45,795 nt of DNA from an uncultured Bacilli bacterium (lineage in GTDB: Bacteria; Bacillota_I; Bacilli_A; RF39; UBA660): positions 1 through 45,795 of the forward strand of contig CANQAT010000003.1 of the NCBI GenBank assembly GCA_947588925.1. Reading direction: 5' to 3'. The position numbers and the translations under genes were made by a program. Below, piece by piece: positions 7,804-17,006 of this stretch (its first letter is position 1; each line of letters starts with the position of its first letter). A model generated the notes under the pieces. That model was not told the DNA's origin and ran no database searches. It saw only the letters and a program-made list of their open reading frames with translations.

Positions 7804-9354
7804 ATGAAAAATAAAGGTTTTACACTTATAGAATTATTGGCAGTAATAGTAATACTTGCTATTATTGCATTAATAGCAGTACCAATAATATTAAATATAA
7901 TTGGACAGGCTAAAGAAAAATCAAGATTAGCAAGTGTTGAACTTATAAGCAGTACAGCAGAATTGTATTATGCAAATAGTATACTAGTTGATGATAGCAA
8001 TTTAACTGGTAATTTATATGATAAGGTTGTTAACAACATGAATGGAGAAATGCCTAGTAATGGGCAGGTGTATGTAGATAAAAATGGTAATATAGCTTTT
8101 GCACTCAGTTATGATAATTATTGCTATACTAAAGAGTTTTCAAGTCCTGAAATAAATAAAGAAAGAACAGATAATTGTGTTGCTCCAATAAATTATTTAG
8201 CAGTCTCACAAAATACAAGTGAAACAGCTACATTTTTAAATGGAAATATACCAAAAAATAAAATAGAAGCAATAGAATTTGTAACCAATATAGATGTCCC
8301 TGAAAATGCTTTAGGAAGATTTGACGCTTCAGAAAAGCAAAATGGTAGTATTCTTGCATGGTATTTTGATAATGATAACAATGGATTATATGAACTTTAT
8401 ATAGGTGAAGAGGGTGGTGTTAAAGCAAATCCTAATTCTGGAATGTTATTTTTAAACTTTAAGTCATTAAAAAAATTAAATTTAGAGTATTTAGATACAA
8501 GTAATTCCACTAATATTATGGGAATGTTTAGGTATTGTAGCAGTCTAACGGAACTTGATTTATCTAGTCTTAATACAAAAAATGTAGTTAATATGATGTC
8601 GTTATTTTCCTTTAGCAGTAATTTGGAAAGAATAATAGGGTTGGAAAACCTTAATACAAGCAAAGTGACAGACGTAGCTGGAATGTTTCAGGGATGTAGC
8701 AGTCTAATAGAGCTTGATGTAAGTCACTTTGATACAAGAAATGTATCAACTATGTTAACTATGTTTTCTAGTTGTACTAATTTAAAGAAAATAAAAGGTT
8801 TAGAAAAATTTGATACAAGTAAAGTAAACAACATGAGACAAATGTTTGTTGGATGTAGCAGTTTAACAAGTCTTGATGTAAGTCATTTTGATACATCTAA
8901 TGTAACAAATATAGAAGGAATGTTTAGTGATTGTAGTAGCCTAACCGAACTAGATTTGAGTAATTTTAATACAAGTAATGTAATTGATATGACGCTTTTG
9001 TTTAACAAATGTAGAAGTTTAGAACATTTGAATTTGGGTAAATTTGATAATGATAGAATCACAAGTGTGTATTGTATGTTTAACGAATGTAATAGTTTAA
9101 AGGAATTGGATTTAAGCAATTTTAATACGAGTAATTTAATTGATATGTCGTATATGTTTGCGGCTTGTAGTAGTTTAACAGAACTAAATTTAACTAATTT
9201 TGATACATCAAGTGTAACAAACATGACAGGTATGTTTGAAGATTGTACAGAATTAACTTCAATATTAGTTTCTGATAAATGGAAAGAAAATAGTACTCTT
9301 GACAAAACGGATATGTTTAATAACTGTGGGACTGAAGAACTTACAGTTATATAA
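7804..9354 (+). CDS. Prepilin-like protein with BspA/DUF285-type leucine-rich repeats
   Basis: This 516-aa protein starts MKNKGFTLIELLAVIVILAI; its first 35 codons are almost identical in DNA to the gene at 5938. After a spacer of about 180 residues come some 10 tandem repeats of about 23-27 residues (about residues 215-495) of the form SSLTELDLSNFNTSNVxDMxxMFxxC. These are the BspA-like/DUF285 repeats known from surface proteins of Mycoplasma and gut Bacillota. I infer a surface-exposed adhesin carried on a pilin-type anchor. GGGAGG lies upstream of the ATG. Its only visible promoter holds the poly-G spacer, so expression is probably phase variable. A terminator follows. Confidence 0.9.
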   Translation: MKNKGFTLIELLAVIVILAIIALIAVPIILNIIGQAKEKSRLASVELISSTAELYYANSILVDDSNLTGNLYDKVVNNMNGEMPSNGQVYVDKNGNIAFALSYDNYCYTKEFSSPEINKERTDNCVAPINYLAVSQNTSETATFLNGNIPKNKIEAIEFVTNIDVPENALGRFDASEKQNGSILAWYFDNDNNGLYELYIGEEGGVKANPNSGMLFLNFKSLKKLNLEYLDTSNSTNIMGMFRYCSSLTELDLSSLNTKNVVNMMSLFSFSSNLERIIGLENLNTSKVTDVAGMFQGCSSLIELDVSHFDTRNVSTMLTMFSSCTNLKKIKGLEKFDTSKVNNMRQMFVGCSSLTSLDVSHFDTSNVTNIEGMFSDCSSLTELDLSNFNTSNVIDMTLLFNKCRSLEHLNLGKFDNDRITSVYCMFNECNSLKELDLSNFNTSNLIDMSYMFAACSSLTELNLTNFDTSSVTNMTGMFEDCTELTSILVSDKWKENSTLDKTDMFNNCGTEELTVI

Positions 9355-9380
9355 GAACTCTAAATTAGTTATTAAAGAAA

Positions 9381-9409
9381 AAACTTTATCTAAAATGATA
9401 AGTTTTTTT
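9381..9409 (+). terminator. Intrinsic terminator after LRR prepilin gene
   Basis: AAACTTTATC pairs with GATAAGTTT (one bulged T) across a 6-base loop, followed by a T-run. Confidence 0.7.
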
Positions 9410-9449
9410 GAATTTGAATGTAAAGTTTCTATTTTAATACAATATATTA

Positions 9450-9478
9450 TTGAATAAAGATTAATTTTATGATAAAAT
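9450..9478 (+). promoter_or_regulatory. Sigma-A promoter of the short prepilin gene
   Basis: TTGAAT (9450-9455), 17-bp spacer, TAAAAT (9473-9478). It overlaps the more upstream in-frame ATG at 9469, which supports the start at 9505. Confidence 0.7.
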
Positions 9479-9504
9479 TTATATGTAATAGGCAAGGTGG
9501 TTAT

Positions 9505-9867
9505 ATGAACAATAAAGGCTTTACCTTAATAGAATTAACTGCTATTATAGTAGTATTAGTAGCTATATTTCTTGTTAGTTTTCCATCATTATTAGGCTTA
9601 GCTAAAGATAATGAAGAAAAACAATATAATAATATGGTCGATAATATATGCACAGCAGGTAAAGAATATATATATTCAAATATAGAAAAATATAGCGAAG
9701 AAATGCAAAATAGTGGTATAATTCAGATATATGTTAATACACTTATATCTTATGGGAATGTAGACGGTAGTATAATTAATCCTAAAACAGATGAAAGTAT
9801 AAATAAAGACACTTTAGAATATAAAGTTTTATCTGATAAGTCTTTAAATTGTACATATAGAGATTAA
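9505..9867 (+). CDS. Short prepilin-like protein
   Basis: This 120-aa protein begins MNNKGFTLIELTAIIVVLVA, a type IV prepilin/pseudopilin signal with hydrophobic helix and the conserved glutamate at position +5 of the mature protein. The remaining 85 residues are polar with two cysteines (near residues 48 and 116) and match no family I recognise. The ATG at 9505 has AAGGTGG 4 bases upstream. It is probably a minor pilin or pseudopilin. The stop codon is followed by a ribosome site and another small gene 17 bases on, so the two are likely co-transcribed. Confidence 0.82.
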   Translation: MNNKGFTLIELTAIIVVLVAIFLVSFPSLLGLAKDNEEKQYNNMVDNICTAGKEYIYSNIEKYSEEMQNSGIIQIYVNTLISYGNVDGSIINPKTDESINKDTLEYKVLSDKSLNCTYRD

Positions 9868-9884
9868 TGAATGGAGGGGAAAAA

Positions 9885-10115
9885 ATGTTAGAGTTAGGTG
9901 AGATAGTAAATTTAAGCGATGATAAGGAATACATTGTTGCAAACATATTGAATTTGCACACTTCTAGATATGTATTTTTAGTAACAAATTCTAAGCCTTT
10001 AGAATTAGTAGTTGCTAAAGAAAAAATAGAGGGTGAAAACATAGTTCTAGAAGAGGTGAAGGATAATAGCGAGTTAGATTACGTTTTAAGTAATATAGCT
10101 AATTCAAAAGATTAA
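9885..10115 (+). CDS. Small acidic hypothetical protein
   Basis: This 76-aa protein (MLELGEIVNLSDDKEYIVAN...) is preceded by a strong GGAGGGG site. An ATG six codons earlier overlaps the upstream stop codon and has no ribosome site of its own, so 9885 is preferred. The sequence looks like a small beta-rich domain followed by an acidic helix. I recognise no family. Its tight spacing behind the short prepilin gene suggests the two are expressed together. Confidence 0.7.
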   Translation: MLELGEIVNLSDDKEYIVANILNLHTSRYVFLVTNSKPLELVVAKEKIEGENIVLEEVKDNSELDYVLSNIANSKD

Positions 10116-10117
10116 AT

Positions 10118-10146
10118 TTGACATATATTGAAAAATGTGTTAGAAT
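10118..10146 (+). promoter_or_regulatory. Sigma-A promoter of the coiled-coil protein gene
   Basis: TTGACA (10118-10123), 17-bp spacer, TAGAAT (10141-10146). It overlaps the longest in-frame start at 10128, which rules that start out. Confidence 0.85.
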
Positions 10147-10175
10147 ACGTGTTATATTTTTGGAGGGGAAGAAAA

Positions 10176-11876
10176 ATGGAAGAAAATATAGAAAGAATTA
10201 TGAAACCTTATTTTGATAAAATGAAGGAGTTTGAAACACCAGCAATTGATATTGAAGAGTTAAATAGACTAAGAAGCAGACTTGATTATTTGAGAAATAT
10301 GGTTATATTTGAATCAAGAGAAAAGACTGATGAAGAAAAAAGAGTAGAAGCAGAAGAAAGAGAAAAAGAAATAAATGATTATATTAATGGGGATAAGAAT
10401 GATAATTTTTATAGTGGCCTTTATTCAAATGCTTCAGATATAAGAAGAAGATTAGAAGAAGAGTATAACAAAAAAGATAGACTTAAAGAAACTGCAAGAT
10501 TAGAAAGATTATCTCAATATGAGAATGAAATAATAGATATTAGAATTAAGATTAATGATCTTGAAAATCCTAAAGAAAATAAACCAGGTTTGGTAGATTT
10601 AAGAGAGCTTATTGATATTAAGAATGAAATGAGAAAAGGTTTGTTTGATCTAAGAAAACAATTACAGCAGGAGCACGAACAAATATTAAATAAGACAAAT
10701 GAACTTATGGTAAATTATAATTCCAAAGGTGAATTTGGTGGGGACGCTCTTACTGACTTAATTCAAGAAAGAAATAAATTAGAAAAAAGAGACTTTGAAA
10801 TATCTACTTTATTAAGAAAAATAGAAGAAAATTTAAAATTAACTAATTTAACAGACGATGAAATATCTGCTGCTATGAGAAGTTTAACAGAGGAACAAAG
10901 AGAAGAGTTAAATAGAAGAAATATACTTCGTAATGTTGCTAATGAAAAAGTAGAAGAAACTACTTCTAAATCTGAAAGCGATAAAGAAGAAACAGCTGAA
11001 GTTACTAGAGATAAAAAAGGTAATATAGTAGTTGAAGATGAAGAACAATTATTAGCTGCTATAAGAGACGAGATAATGAATGAACTTCATATTTCAGGAA
11101 CTGTTAAAGTAGATTCAAAAGACGGTGTTAAATATGCAAAAGTTGATTCTGGTGATGGTTTAAATTCAACTACGGCAAGACTTGGTGAAGAGGATAAAAT
11201 ACAATTACCAAATGGTGAGTATTTACTTTCTAGCGATTTTGATAAAGCAATAGAAGCCTTTTATAATAAACAAAAGGGTAAGAAGCTTATTGTTAAATCA
11301 TCTAATAGAAAATATAAAGTCACACCAAAAACTATTAATAAATTAAAAGAAAGTTTAAAAAATGCAGCTATAGTTTCATTATCAAAGAATAGTGCAACAT
11401 CTAAATTAGATCTAGTTGCAGGAAAAACTGCAAAAGATAGAGCAACTGTTGCAGAAGTTAGTGATGTTAAAGTTCCAACAGGAAATTATCTATTAGAAAC
11501 TGATGTAGTTAAGGCATTGAACAATGTGTTTGAACCAACAAGAATACAAAAAATAAAAGACCGTTTAAGGAATTTTAAAAATAGAATGAAAGAAATTATA
11601 AATGAAGTAAAAGAAGAAAATTACGATGATATGTGGAAAGATGATGAAACTGAAAAATCTGAAAGTGAATCATTAGATGTAGTAGAAACTGACAAGCTTA
11701 GAGTATTGCCAAGAGAAGGAGTAGAACCTGTAGAACCAGTTGTTAGTGAGGGTACTATTCTTGCAAGAAGTTATGATGATTCACCATACGAAGCAGACTC
11801 AGAGAGAGTTATATATACTCCAAAGGGAGAATGGCCTTATGAAGAAGAAGAGGTTATTGAACATAGACATAGATAA
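10176..11876 (+). CDS. Large acidic coiled-coil protein, unknown function
   Basis: The 566-aa protein starts at the ATG on 10176 after TGGAGGGGAAG. I recognise no family. Residues about 1-260 are highly charged helix and probably coiled coil (repeated E/K/R with spaced L and I, for example LRSRLDYLRNMV and ERNKLEKRDFEI). Residues about 290-450 look like two repeats of a mixed domain, each with a conserved YLL segment (LPNGEYLLSSDFDKAI and VPTGNYLLETDVVKAL). The C-terminus is very acidic and ends in EEEEVIEHRHR. There is no signal peptide or membrane helix, so it is likely cytoplasmic. It has its own strong promoter and a strong terminator. Confidence 0.8.
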   Translation: MEENIERIMKPYFDKMKEFETPAIDIEELNRLRSRLDYLRNMVIFESREKTDEEKRVEAEEREKEINDYINGDKNDNFYSGLYSNASDIRRRLEEEYNKKDRLKETARLERLSQYENEIIDIRIKINDLENPKENKPGLVDLRELIDIKNEMRKGLFDLRKQLQQEHEQILNKTNELMVNYNSKGEFGGDALTDLIQERNKLEKRDFEISTLLRKIEENLKLTNLTDDEISAAMRSLTEEQREELNRRNILRNVANEKVEETTSKSESDKEETAEVTRDKKGNIVVEDEEQLLAAIRDEIMNELHISGTVKVDSKDGVKYAKVDSGDGLNSTTARLGEEDKIQLPNGEYLLSSDFDKAIEAFYNKQKGKKLIVKSSNRKYKVTPKTINKLKESLKNAAIVSLSKNSATSKLDLVAGKTAKDRATVAEVSDVKVPTGNYLLETDVVKALNNVFEPTRIQKIKDRLRNFKNRMKEIINEVKEENYDDMWKDDETEKSESESLDVVETDKLRVLPREGVEPVEPVVSEGTILARSYDDSPYEADSERVIYTPKGEWPYEEEEVIEHRHR

Positions 11877-11884
11877 TCATAAAG

Positions 11885-11917
11885 ACTAATAAAAATAAAA
11901 TTTTTATTAGTTTTTTG
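11885..11917 (+). terminator. Intrinsic terminator after coiled-coil gene
   Basis: A perfect 12-bp stem (ACTAATAAAAAT / ATTTTTATTAGT) with 3-base loop, followed by a long T-run. Confidence 0.85.
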
Positions 11918-11962
11918 TTTTTTTCGCACTTTTACATGATATACTATTTATAAGGTGGTAAT

Positions 11963-14900
11963 ATGGATTCTAAGATAAAAACATTAGTTGAAAAATTAAA
12001 TCTTTCTAAAGAATGTGTAACTGAATTAGAAAGTGCTAAAATAGATAAAATAGTAGGTAATAAGGATAAAACTAATTATTGTTTTTATATAAATACTTTA
12101 AAAACTCTTCCTGTAGATTTATATAAAGAATTTGTGGATAAATTAAAAAATGCATTTAATATAGAAAATGTAAGTGCGATTTTTAATGTCTTAGAAGAGG
12201 ATAATGATATAAAAGAAGAGTATGTAAGAAATATTATAGAATTCTATAGTAAAGATAGTACTATGTTAAGTATGTTTACAAAAAATAAAATAGATATAAA
12301 TGATGATAAAGTAATTATATATGTAGATAATGTTGCCGAGTTAAAAAAACTAGAGGAATATAAAATAAACATAGAAGAATATTTAACTAGAGTTGGATAT
12401 AAAAATAATAAACTTGATATTTTAGTTGATGAAGATGAGTCTTTAAAACTTCAAGAAGAAATAGAATCATCAAAAATAGATACTAGTAATATAGATTTAT
12501 CACGACTAAATGAAACGCCAAAAGAAGAAAAGCCTAATTGGAAAAAGAATTATGCGCCAAAAAAGGTAGAAACAGTAGATGATCCTAAAGTAATACTAGG
12601 TAGAGTAATAGATGATGAGAATACTAGAATAGATACCATAACAGGTAAAATGCCTCTTGTAACATTTGAAGCTCAAGTATTTGATATGGAAGTAAGGGAA
12701 ACTAAAACTGAACTTAGAATACTAACTTTAAAAATAACAGATAAAACTGATAGTATACAAGCAAAATTATTTATTAACGATAGCGAAGAGTTAAAAAGAA
12801 TTACTAAATTAATTAAAGTTGATAATTGGTATAGATTTAGAGGTTCCATAAAAGAGGATAAATTTACAAACGATGATGTACTTAATATAATGGATATAAA
12901 TTATAGCAATCATGAAGACATTAAAATAGTAGATGACGCCGAAGTAAAGAGGGTTGAGTTGCACGCACATACTATGATGAGTCAAATGGATGGTGTGACT
13001 AAAGTTGATTTAAATAAACACACTTGTGAGCTTGTAAGTCGCGCGATAGAGATGGGATATAGAGGAGTTGCTATAACAGATCATAGTGGATGTCAAGCTT
13101 TTCCTATAGCTTATGGAATAATAAGCTCACACAATAAATCGATTGAAGATCCTAAAGAACATTTCAAAGGATTATATGGAACTGAACTTACACTTGTAGA
13201 TGATACAGTAAATATAGTAGTAAGACCTAGTGATTTAAGTTTAAAAGGTACTACTTTTGTAGTATTTGATACAGAGACTACTGGATTTAATGCTGCTGGA
13301 TGTGACCAAATGATTGAAATTGGTGCGGTTAAAATAAGAGATGGAGTAATAATAGATAGATTTGATGAATTAATCGATCCAAAAAGACATATTCCAGATA
13401 GAATTACAGAACTAACACTAATTACTGATGAAATGGTTAAAGGTAAAGATAGTGAAGAAGAAGTAACTAAGAAGTTCTTAAAATGGACAGATAATTTGCC
13501 TATGGTCGCTCATAATGCTAAATTTGATATATCATTTATAGAAATGGCTATGAAAAAGTATAACTTAGGAGAATTTCAAAATACAGTAATAGATACACTT
13601 GAATTATCACGTGCTTTAGATCAAGGATTTACAAGACATGGCTTGTCCGCCCTTGTTAAAAGATATAATGTTCCATGGGATGAGGACGCTCACCACAGGG
13701 CAGATTACGACGCAGAGGGTACAGCTTTAGTATTCGATAAAATGTTACAAAAACTAATAACTCAGAATTTTAAAACTATAGCTGATTTAGAAAAACTAAT
13801 ACCAAAAGATGAGATACATAAATTTGGTAGGACGTACCACTTTAATGCAATTGCCTTAAATAAAGCTGGATTAAAAAACTTATTTAAGATTATATCACTT
13901 GCCAATACTACTTATCTTTATAAAACACCTAGAATACTTAGAAGTAAACTAAATGAGCTTAGAGATGGACTAATTATAGGTAGTGGGTGCTACGAATCTG
14001 AAGTATTTATAGAAGCGCGTAGTAAAGAAGGAGAAGAGTTAACTAATATAATTAATTTCTATGATTATGTAGAAGTACAACCACCAGAAGTTTACAATCA
14101 TTTGATACAAACTGGTGACTTTAAAGATGAATATGAGCTTAAGGAACACATAAAAAAGGTTATAAATGCCACTAAAGACGCAGGAAAAATTATTGTAGCA
14201 ACAGGTGATGTACACCATTTTACACGTGAAGATAAAATATATAGAGAAATTATTGTAAATCAAAAAGTACCAGGTGGAGGAAGACATCCTCTTGCAAAAA
14301 GTAGTATAACTAATATCCCTTCGCAGCACTTCCGTACAACAAGGGAAATGCTTGAGGATTTTAACTTTTTGGATGATGATCTAGCTTATGAAATAGTCGT
14401 TTTAAACACTAATAAAATACTAGATATGGTAGATGAGATTGAAGTAATTATAGATACAGGTGGTATACCTTTTTCTCCAAGAGTAAAAAGCGATGATGGT
14501 AAAAGTTACTTAGATTGTCCTCGTGTGGTTACAGATTTAGTATATGAAAAAGCTAAAGATTGGTACGGCGAAGTATTGCCACATAATATAGAATCTAGAA
14601 TTGCAACAGAGCTTTATGGAGATATAGTTTACAAATGTATAAAAGATAATCTATTAAAAGAAAATTCATTAACTGATGAAGAATTAGAAGATAAAATATA
14701 TCCTTTAATGCACGATAAAATACTAGAAGGTTTTGATAGTGTTAAAGATATGTTAAGAAAATACTTGAGTGAAAAATGGACTATAGAAGATGGTGAGTTA
14801 AACGATAAATCACTAGAGAAAAAGTTAAAGAAATCTTTAGGTGGTATTATAGGTGGAGGATTTGATCCTATATATTTAATTGCCCAAAGATTAGTTAAAC

Positions 14901-16630
14901 ACTCAAATGATGATGGATATTTAGTAGGTTCACGTGGTTCTGTAGGATCTAGCTTTGTTGCTACTATGATGGGTATAACAGAGGTTAACCCTCTACCTGC
15001 TCACTATAGGTGTTTAAACTGTAAAACTAGTATATTTAATGATGATGATGGTAATAGTTTAGGTGCGACTTATTCTAGTGGATTTGATTTGCCAGATAAG
15101 AAATGTCCTAATTGTGGATGTGATATGTACAAAGATGGACAAGATATGCCATTTGCTACATTCCTAGGTTTTAATGCAGATAAAGTACCTGATATAGACT
15201 TGAATTTCTCAGATTTAAACCAAGCAAGTGCGCATGAATATACTAAAGTACTATTTGGAGTTGATAACGTTTATCGTGCGGGAACTATTGGTACAGTTGC
15301 AGATAAAACTGCGTATGGATTTGTAAAAGGGTACTGTGAAGATAAAAACATAGTTATGAGGAACGCTGAAGTAGAGAGGCTTGCAATAGGTTGTACTGGT
15401 GTTAAAAGAACCACTGGTCAACACCCCGGAGGAATAGTAGTAGTGCCAGATTATATGGATGTATCAGATTTTACTCCATATCAATATCCTGCAGAAGATT
15501 CAACAAGTGCTTGGAGAACAACTCACTTTGATTATCATGCTATCGATCAAGACTTACTTAAACTAGATATTCTAGGACATTCAGATCCAACTCAACTACG
15601 TATGATACAAGATTTAACTGGTACAGATATACTTAAAGTACCAATGGATGATAAAGATACTATGAGTATATTTACATCAACTAAGGCACTTGGGGTAACA
15701 AATGAACAAATTATGAATGATACAGGTACACTTGGTATACCAGAATTTGGTACAAACTTTACAATAAGCATGGTTGCTGAAACTAAACCTACTACATTTG
15801 CAGAACTTATTAAAATATCTGGACTTTCACATGGTACGGACGTATGGCTTGGCAATGCTCAAGAATTAATAAAGAATAAAGTTGTTCCATTTAAAGATGT
15901 TATAGGGTGTCGTGACGATATAATGGTATACCTTATGTATAAGGGTGTAGAGCCTATAAAAGCATTTAAAATAATGGAATTTGTACGTAAAGGTAAAGCT
16001 TCTAAAGATCCTGAGACTTGGGAAGCACATAAAAAAACTATGGAAGATGCAGGAATAGAGAAGTGGTTTATAGATTCTTGTGGTAAGATTAAGTACATGT
16101 TCCCTAAAGCACACGCAGCTGCTTATGTTATAAGTGCGTTTAGAATTGCTTGGTATAAAGTACATATGCCAGTTTACTTTTACGCGTCATGGCTTACAAG
16201 TAAAGCAACAGATGTAGATGTTGAAGTAATGATAAAAGGTTACGATGCAATAAAAAATAAAATACTTGAAATACAGAATAAAGGCTTTGACGCCTCAAAC
16301 AAGGAGACAGGACAACTTGAAAGTTTAAAAGTAGCTCTAGAGGCTACTGCTCGTGGTATTAAATTTTTACCAATAGATTTACAAAAGTCAGAAGCAACAA
16401 CTTGGGGTGTTAGAGATGATACTAGTATCTATCCACCATTTTCAAGCATAGATGGACTAGGTGATACTGTTGCAACTAATATAGTAGAAGAAAGAACAAA
16501 GAGACCTTTCTTAAGCATAGAGGAGGTTCAACACAGAGCAAAAGTTTCTACAACATTGATAGATAAAATGAAATTTATGGGAATATTTGAGGGGTTAAGT
16601 GATTCAAATCAAATGAGTTTGTTTGATTAG
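11963..16630 (+). CDS. polC: DNA polymerase III subunit alpha, PolC type
   Basis: This 1555-aa protein is the Gram-positive replicative polymerase with built-in proofreading. In order it has an N-terminal region, an OB-fold, a PHP domain (ELHAHT, H334 and H336), an inserted DEDDh 3'-5' exonuclease (FDTETTG, D436 and E438), the second half of PHP, the polymerase core and C-terminal helix-hairpin-helix. Two CxxC pairs (CLNCK and CPNCGC) form the PolC zinc finger. Catalytic aspartates are D1077 and D1079 (PDIDLNF) and about D1202 (KLDILGH). It is roughly 100 residues longer than typical PolC. AAGGTGG precedes the ATG. It ends in the clamp-binding-like motif QMSLFD. Confidence 0.97.
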   Translation: MDSKIKTLVEKLNLSKECVTELESAKIDKIVGNKDKTNYCFYINTLKTLPVDLYKEFVDKLKNAFNIENVSAIFNVLEEDNDIKEEYVRNIIEFYSKDSTMLSMFTKNKIDINDDKVIIYVDNVAELKKLEEYKINIEEYLTRVGYKNNKLDILVDEDESLKLQEEIESSKIDTSNIDLSRLNETPKEEKPNWKKNYAPKKVETVDDPKVILGRVIDDENTRIDTITGKMPLVTFEAQVFDMEVRETKTELRILTLKITDKTDSIQAKLFINDSEELKRITKLIKVDNWYRFRGSIKEDKFTNDDVLNIMDINYSNHEDIKIVDDAEVKRVELHAHTMMSQMDGVTKVDLNKHTCELVSRAIEMGYRGVAITDHSGCQAFPIAYGIISSHNKSIEDPKEHFKGLYGTELTLVDDTVNIVVRPSDLSLKGTTFVVFDTETTGFNAAGCDQMIEIGAVKIRDGVIIDRFDELIDPKRHIPDRITELTLITDEMVKGKDSEEEVTKKFLKWTDNLPMVAHNAKFDISFIEMAMKKYNLGEFQNTVIDTLELSRALDQGFTRHGLSALVKRYNVPWDEDAHHRADYDAEGTALVFDKMLQKLITQNFKTIADLEKLIPKDEIHKFGRTYHFNAIALNKAGLKNLFKIISLANTTYLYKTPRILRSKLNELRDGLIIGSGCYESEVFIEARSKEGEELTNIINFYDYVEVQPPEVYNHLIQTGDFKDEYELKEHIKKVINATKDAGKIIVATGDVHHFTREDKIYREIIVNQKVPGGGRHPLAKSSITNIPSQHFRTTREMLEDFNFLDDDLAYEIVVLNTNKILDMVDEIEVIIDTGGIPFSPRVKSDDGKSYLDCPRVVTDLVYEKAKDWYGEVLPHNIESRIATELYGDIVYKCIKDNLLKENSLTDEELEDKIYPLMHDKILEGFDSVKDMLRKYLSEKWTIEDGELNDKSLEKKLKKSLGGIIGGGFDPIYLIAQRLVKHSNDDGYLVGSRGSVGSSFVATMMGITEVNPLPAHYRCLNCKTSIFNDDDGNSLGATYSSGFDLPDKKCPNCGCDMYKDGQDMPFATFLGFNADKVPDIDLNFSDLNQASAHEYTKVLFGVDNVYRAGTIGTVADKTAYGFVKGYCEDKNIVMRNAEVERLAIGCTGVKRTTGQHPGGIVVVPDYMDVSDFTPYQYPAEDSTSAWRTTHFDYHAIDQDLLKLDILGHSDPTQLRMIQDLTGTDILKVPMDDKDTMSIFTSTKALGVTNEQIMNDTGTLGIPEFGTNFTISMVAETKPTTFAELIKISGLSHGTDVWLGNAQELIKNKVVPFKDVIGCRDDIMVYLMYKGVEPIKAFKIMEFVRKGKASKDPETWEAHKKTMEDAGIEKWFIDSCGKIKYMFPKAHAAAYVISAFRIAWYKVHMPVYFYASWLTSKATDVDVEVMIKGYDAIKNKILEIQNKGFDASNKETGQLESLKVALEATARGIKFLPIDLQKSEATTWGVRDDTSIYPPFSSIDGLGDTVATNIVEERTKRPFLSIEEVQHRAKVSTTLIDKMKFMGIFEGLSDSNQMSLFD

Positions 16631-16900
16631 AAAAGTTAGGAATTTAAAAGTTTATTTTGAAAATAATGCTGTTAAATTAATCAATGACATATATGATATA
16701 GATGAGTGGCAAGGCTAGATATGGTGCTATTTGATAAACACGTAGGTATAGTATCGTACAAAAGAAGTAAAAAAAGTATAACTTATGTAATACATCATGC
16801 CAATCAGATATATTATGAAGAAGATATTCTAAAAAGAATGGATGTAGTAGGGCATTATAGAATTAGTTAGAAAAGTACAAGACTTTAAAATATATATAGT
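16631..16900 (+). pseudogene. Decayed remnants of a small gene
   Basis: Three short reading pieces follow polC. The first (about 16632-16717) reads RKVRNLKVYFENNAVKLIND and continues to a stop; the second is 16721-16870; the third (about 16868-16920) reads KVQDFKIYIVDLKTVNNY. The first and third resemble each other in DNA (AGAAAAGT, then TTTAAAA), so this looks like a broken tandem copy of one small gene. No family was recognised. The rest of the 376-base gap to the next gene holds that gene's promoter. Confidence 0.45.
16721..16870 (+). CDS. Short hypothetical ORF, probably a gene fragment
   Basis: A 49-codon frame starts at ATG 16721 (MVLFDKHVGIVSYKRSKKSI...VGHYRIS). It has coding-like composition but no convincing ribosome site, and is flanked by remnants with similar sequence in other frames. 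It is most likely the middle part of a decayed gene. Function unknown. Confidence 0.3.
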   Translation: MVLFDKHVGIVSYKRSKKSITYVIHHANQIYYEEDILKRMDVVGHYRIS

Positions 16901-16943
16901 TGATTTAAAAACAGTGAATAACTATTAAAACCAACATATTTAA

Positions 16944-16972
16944 TTGACTATGTGTATAAATTAATGTATAAT
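16944..16972 (+). promoter_or_regulatory. Sigma-A promoter of DUF3800 gene
   Basis: TTGACT (16944-16949), 17-bp spacer, TATAAT (16967-16972). Confidence 0.85.
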
Positions 16973-17006
16973 TTGTGTTGGACAAACTTGACGAGGTGGA
17001 TTTATT

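Noticed and set aside
8460-9260. Direct repeats resembling a CRISPR or satellite array
   Set aside because: They are in frame, imperfect and encode a leucine-rich-repeat protein; there are no constant repeats with unique spacers.
10128-10175. Longer start for the coiled-coil protein
   Set aside because: It lies between the -35 and -10 boxes of the gene's own promoter.
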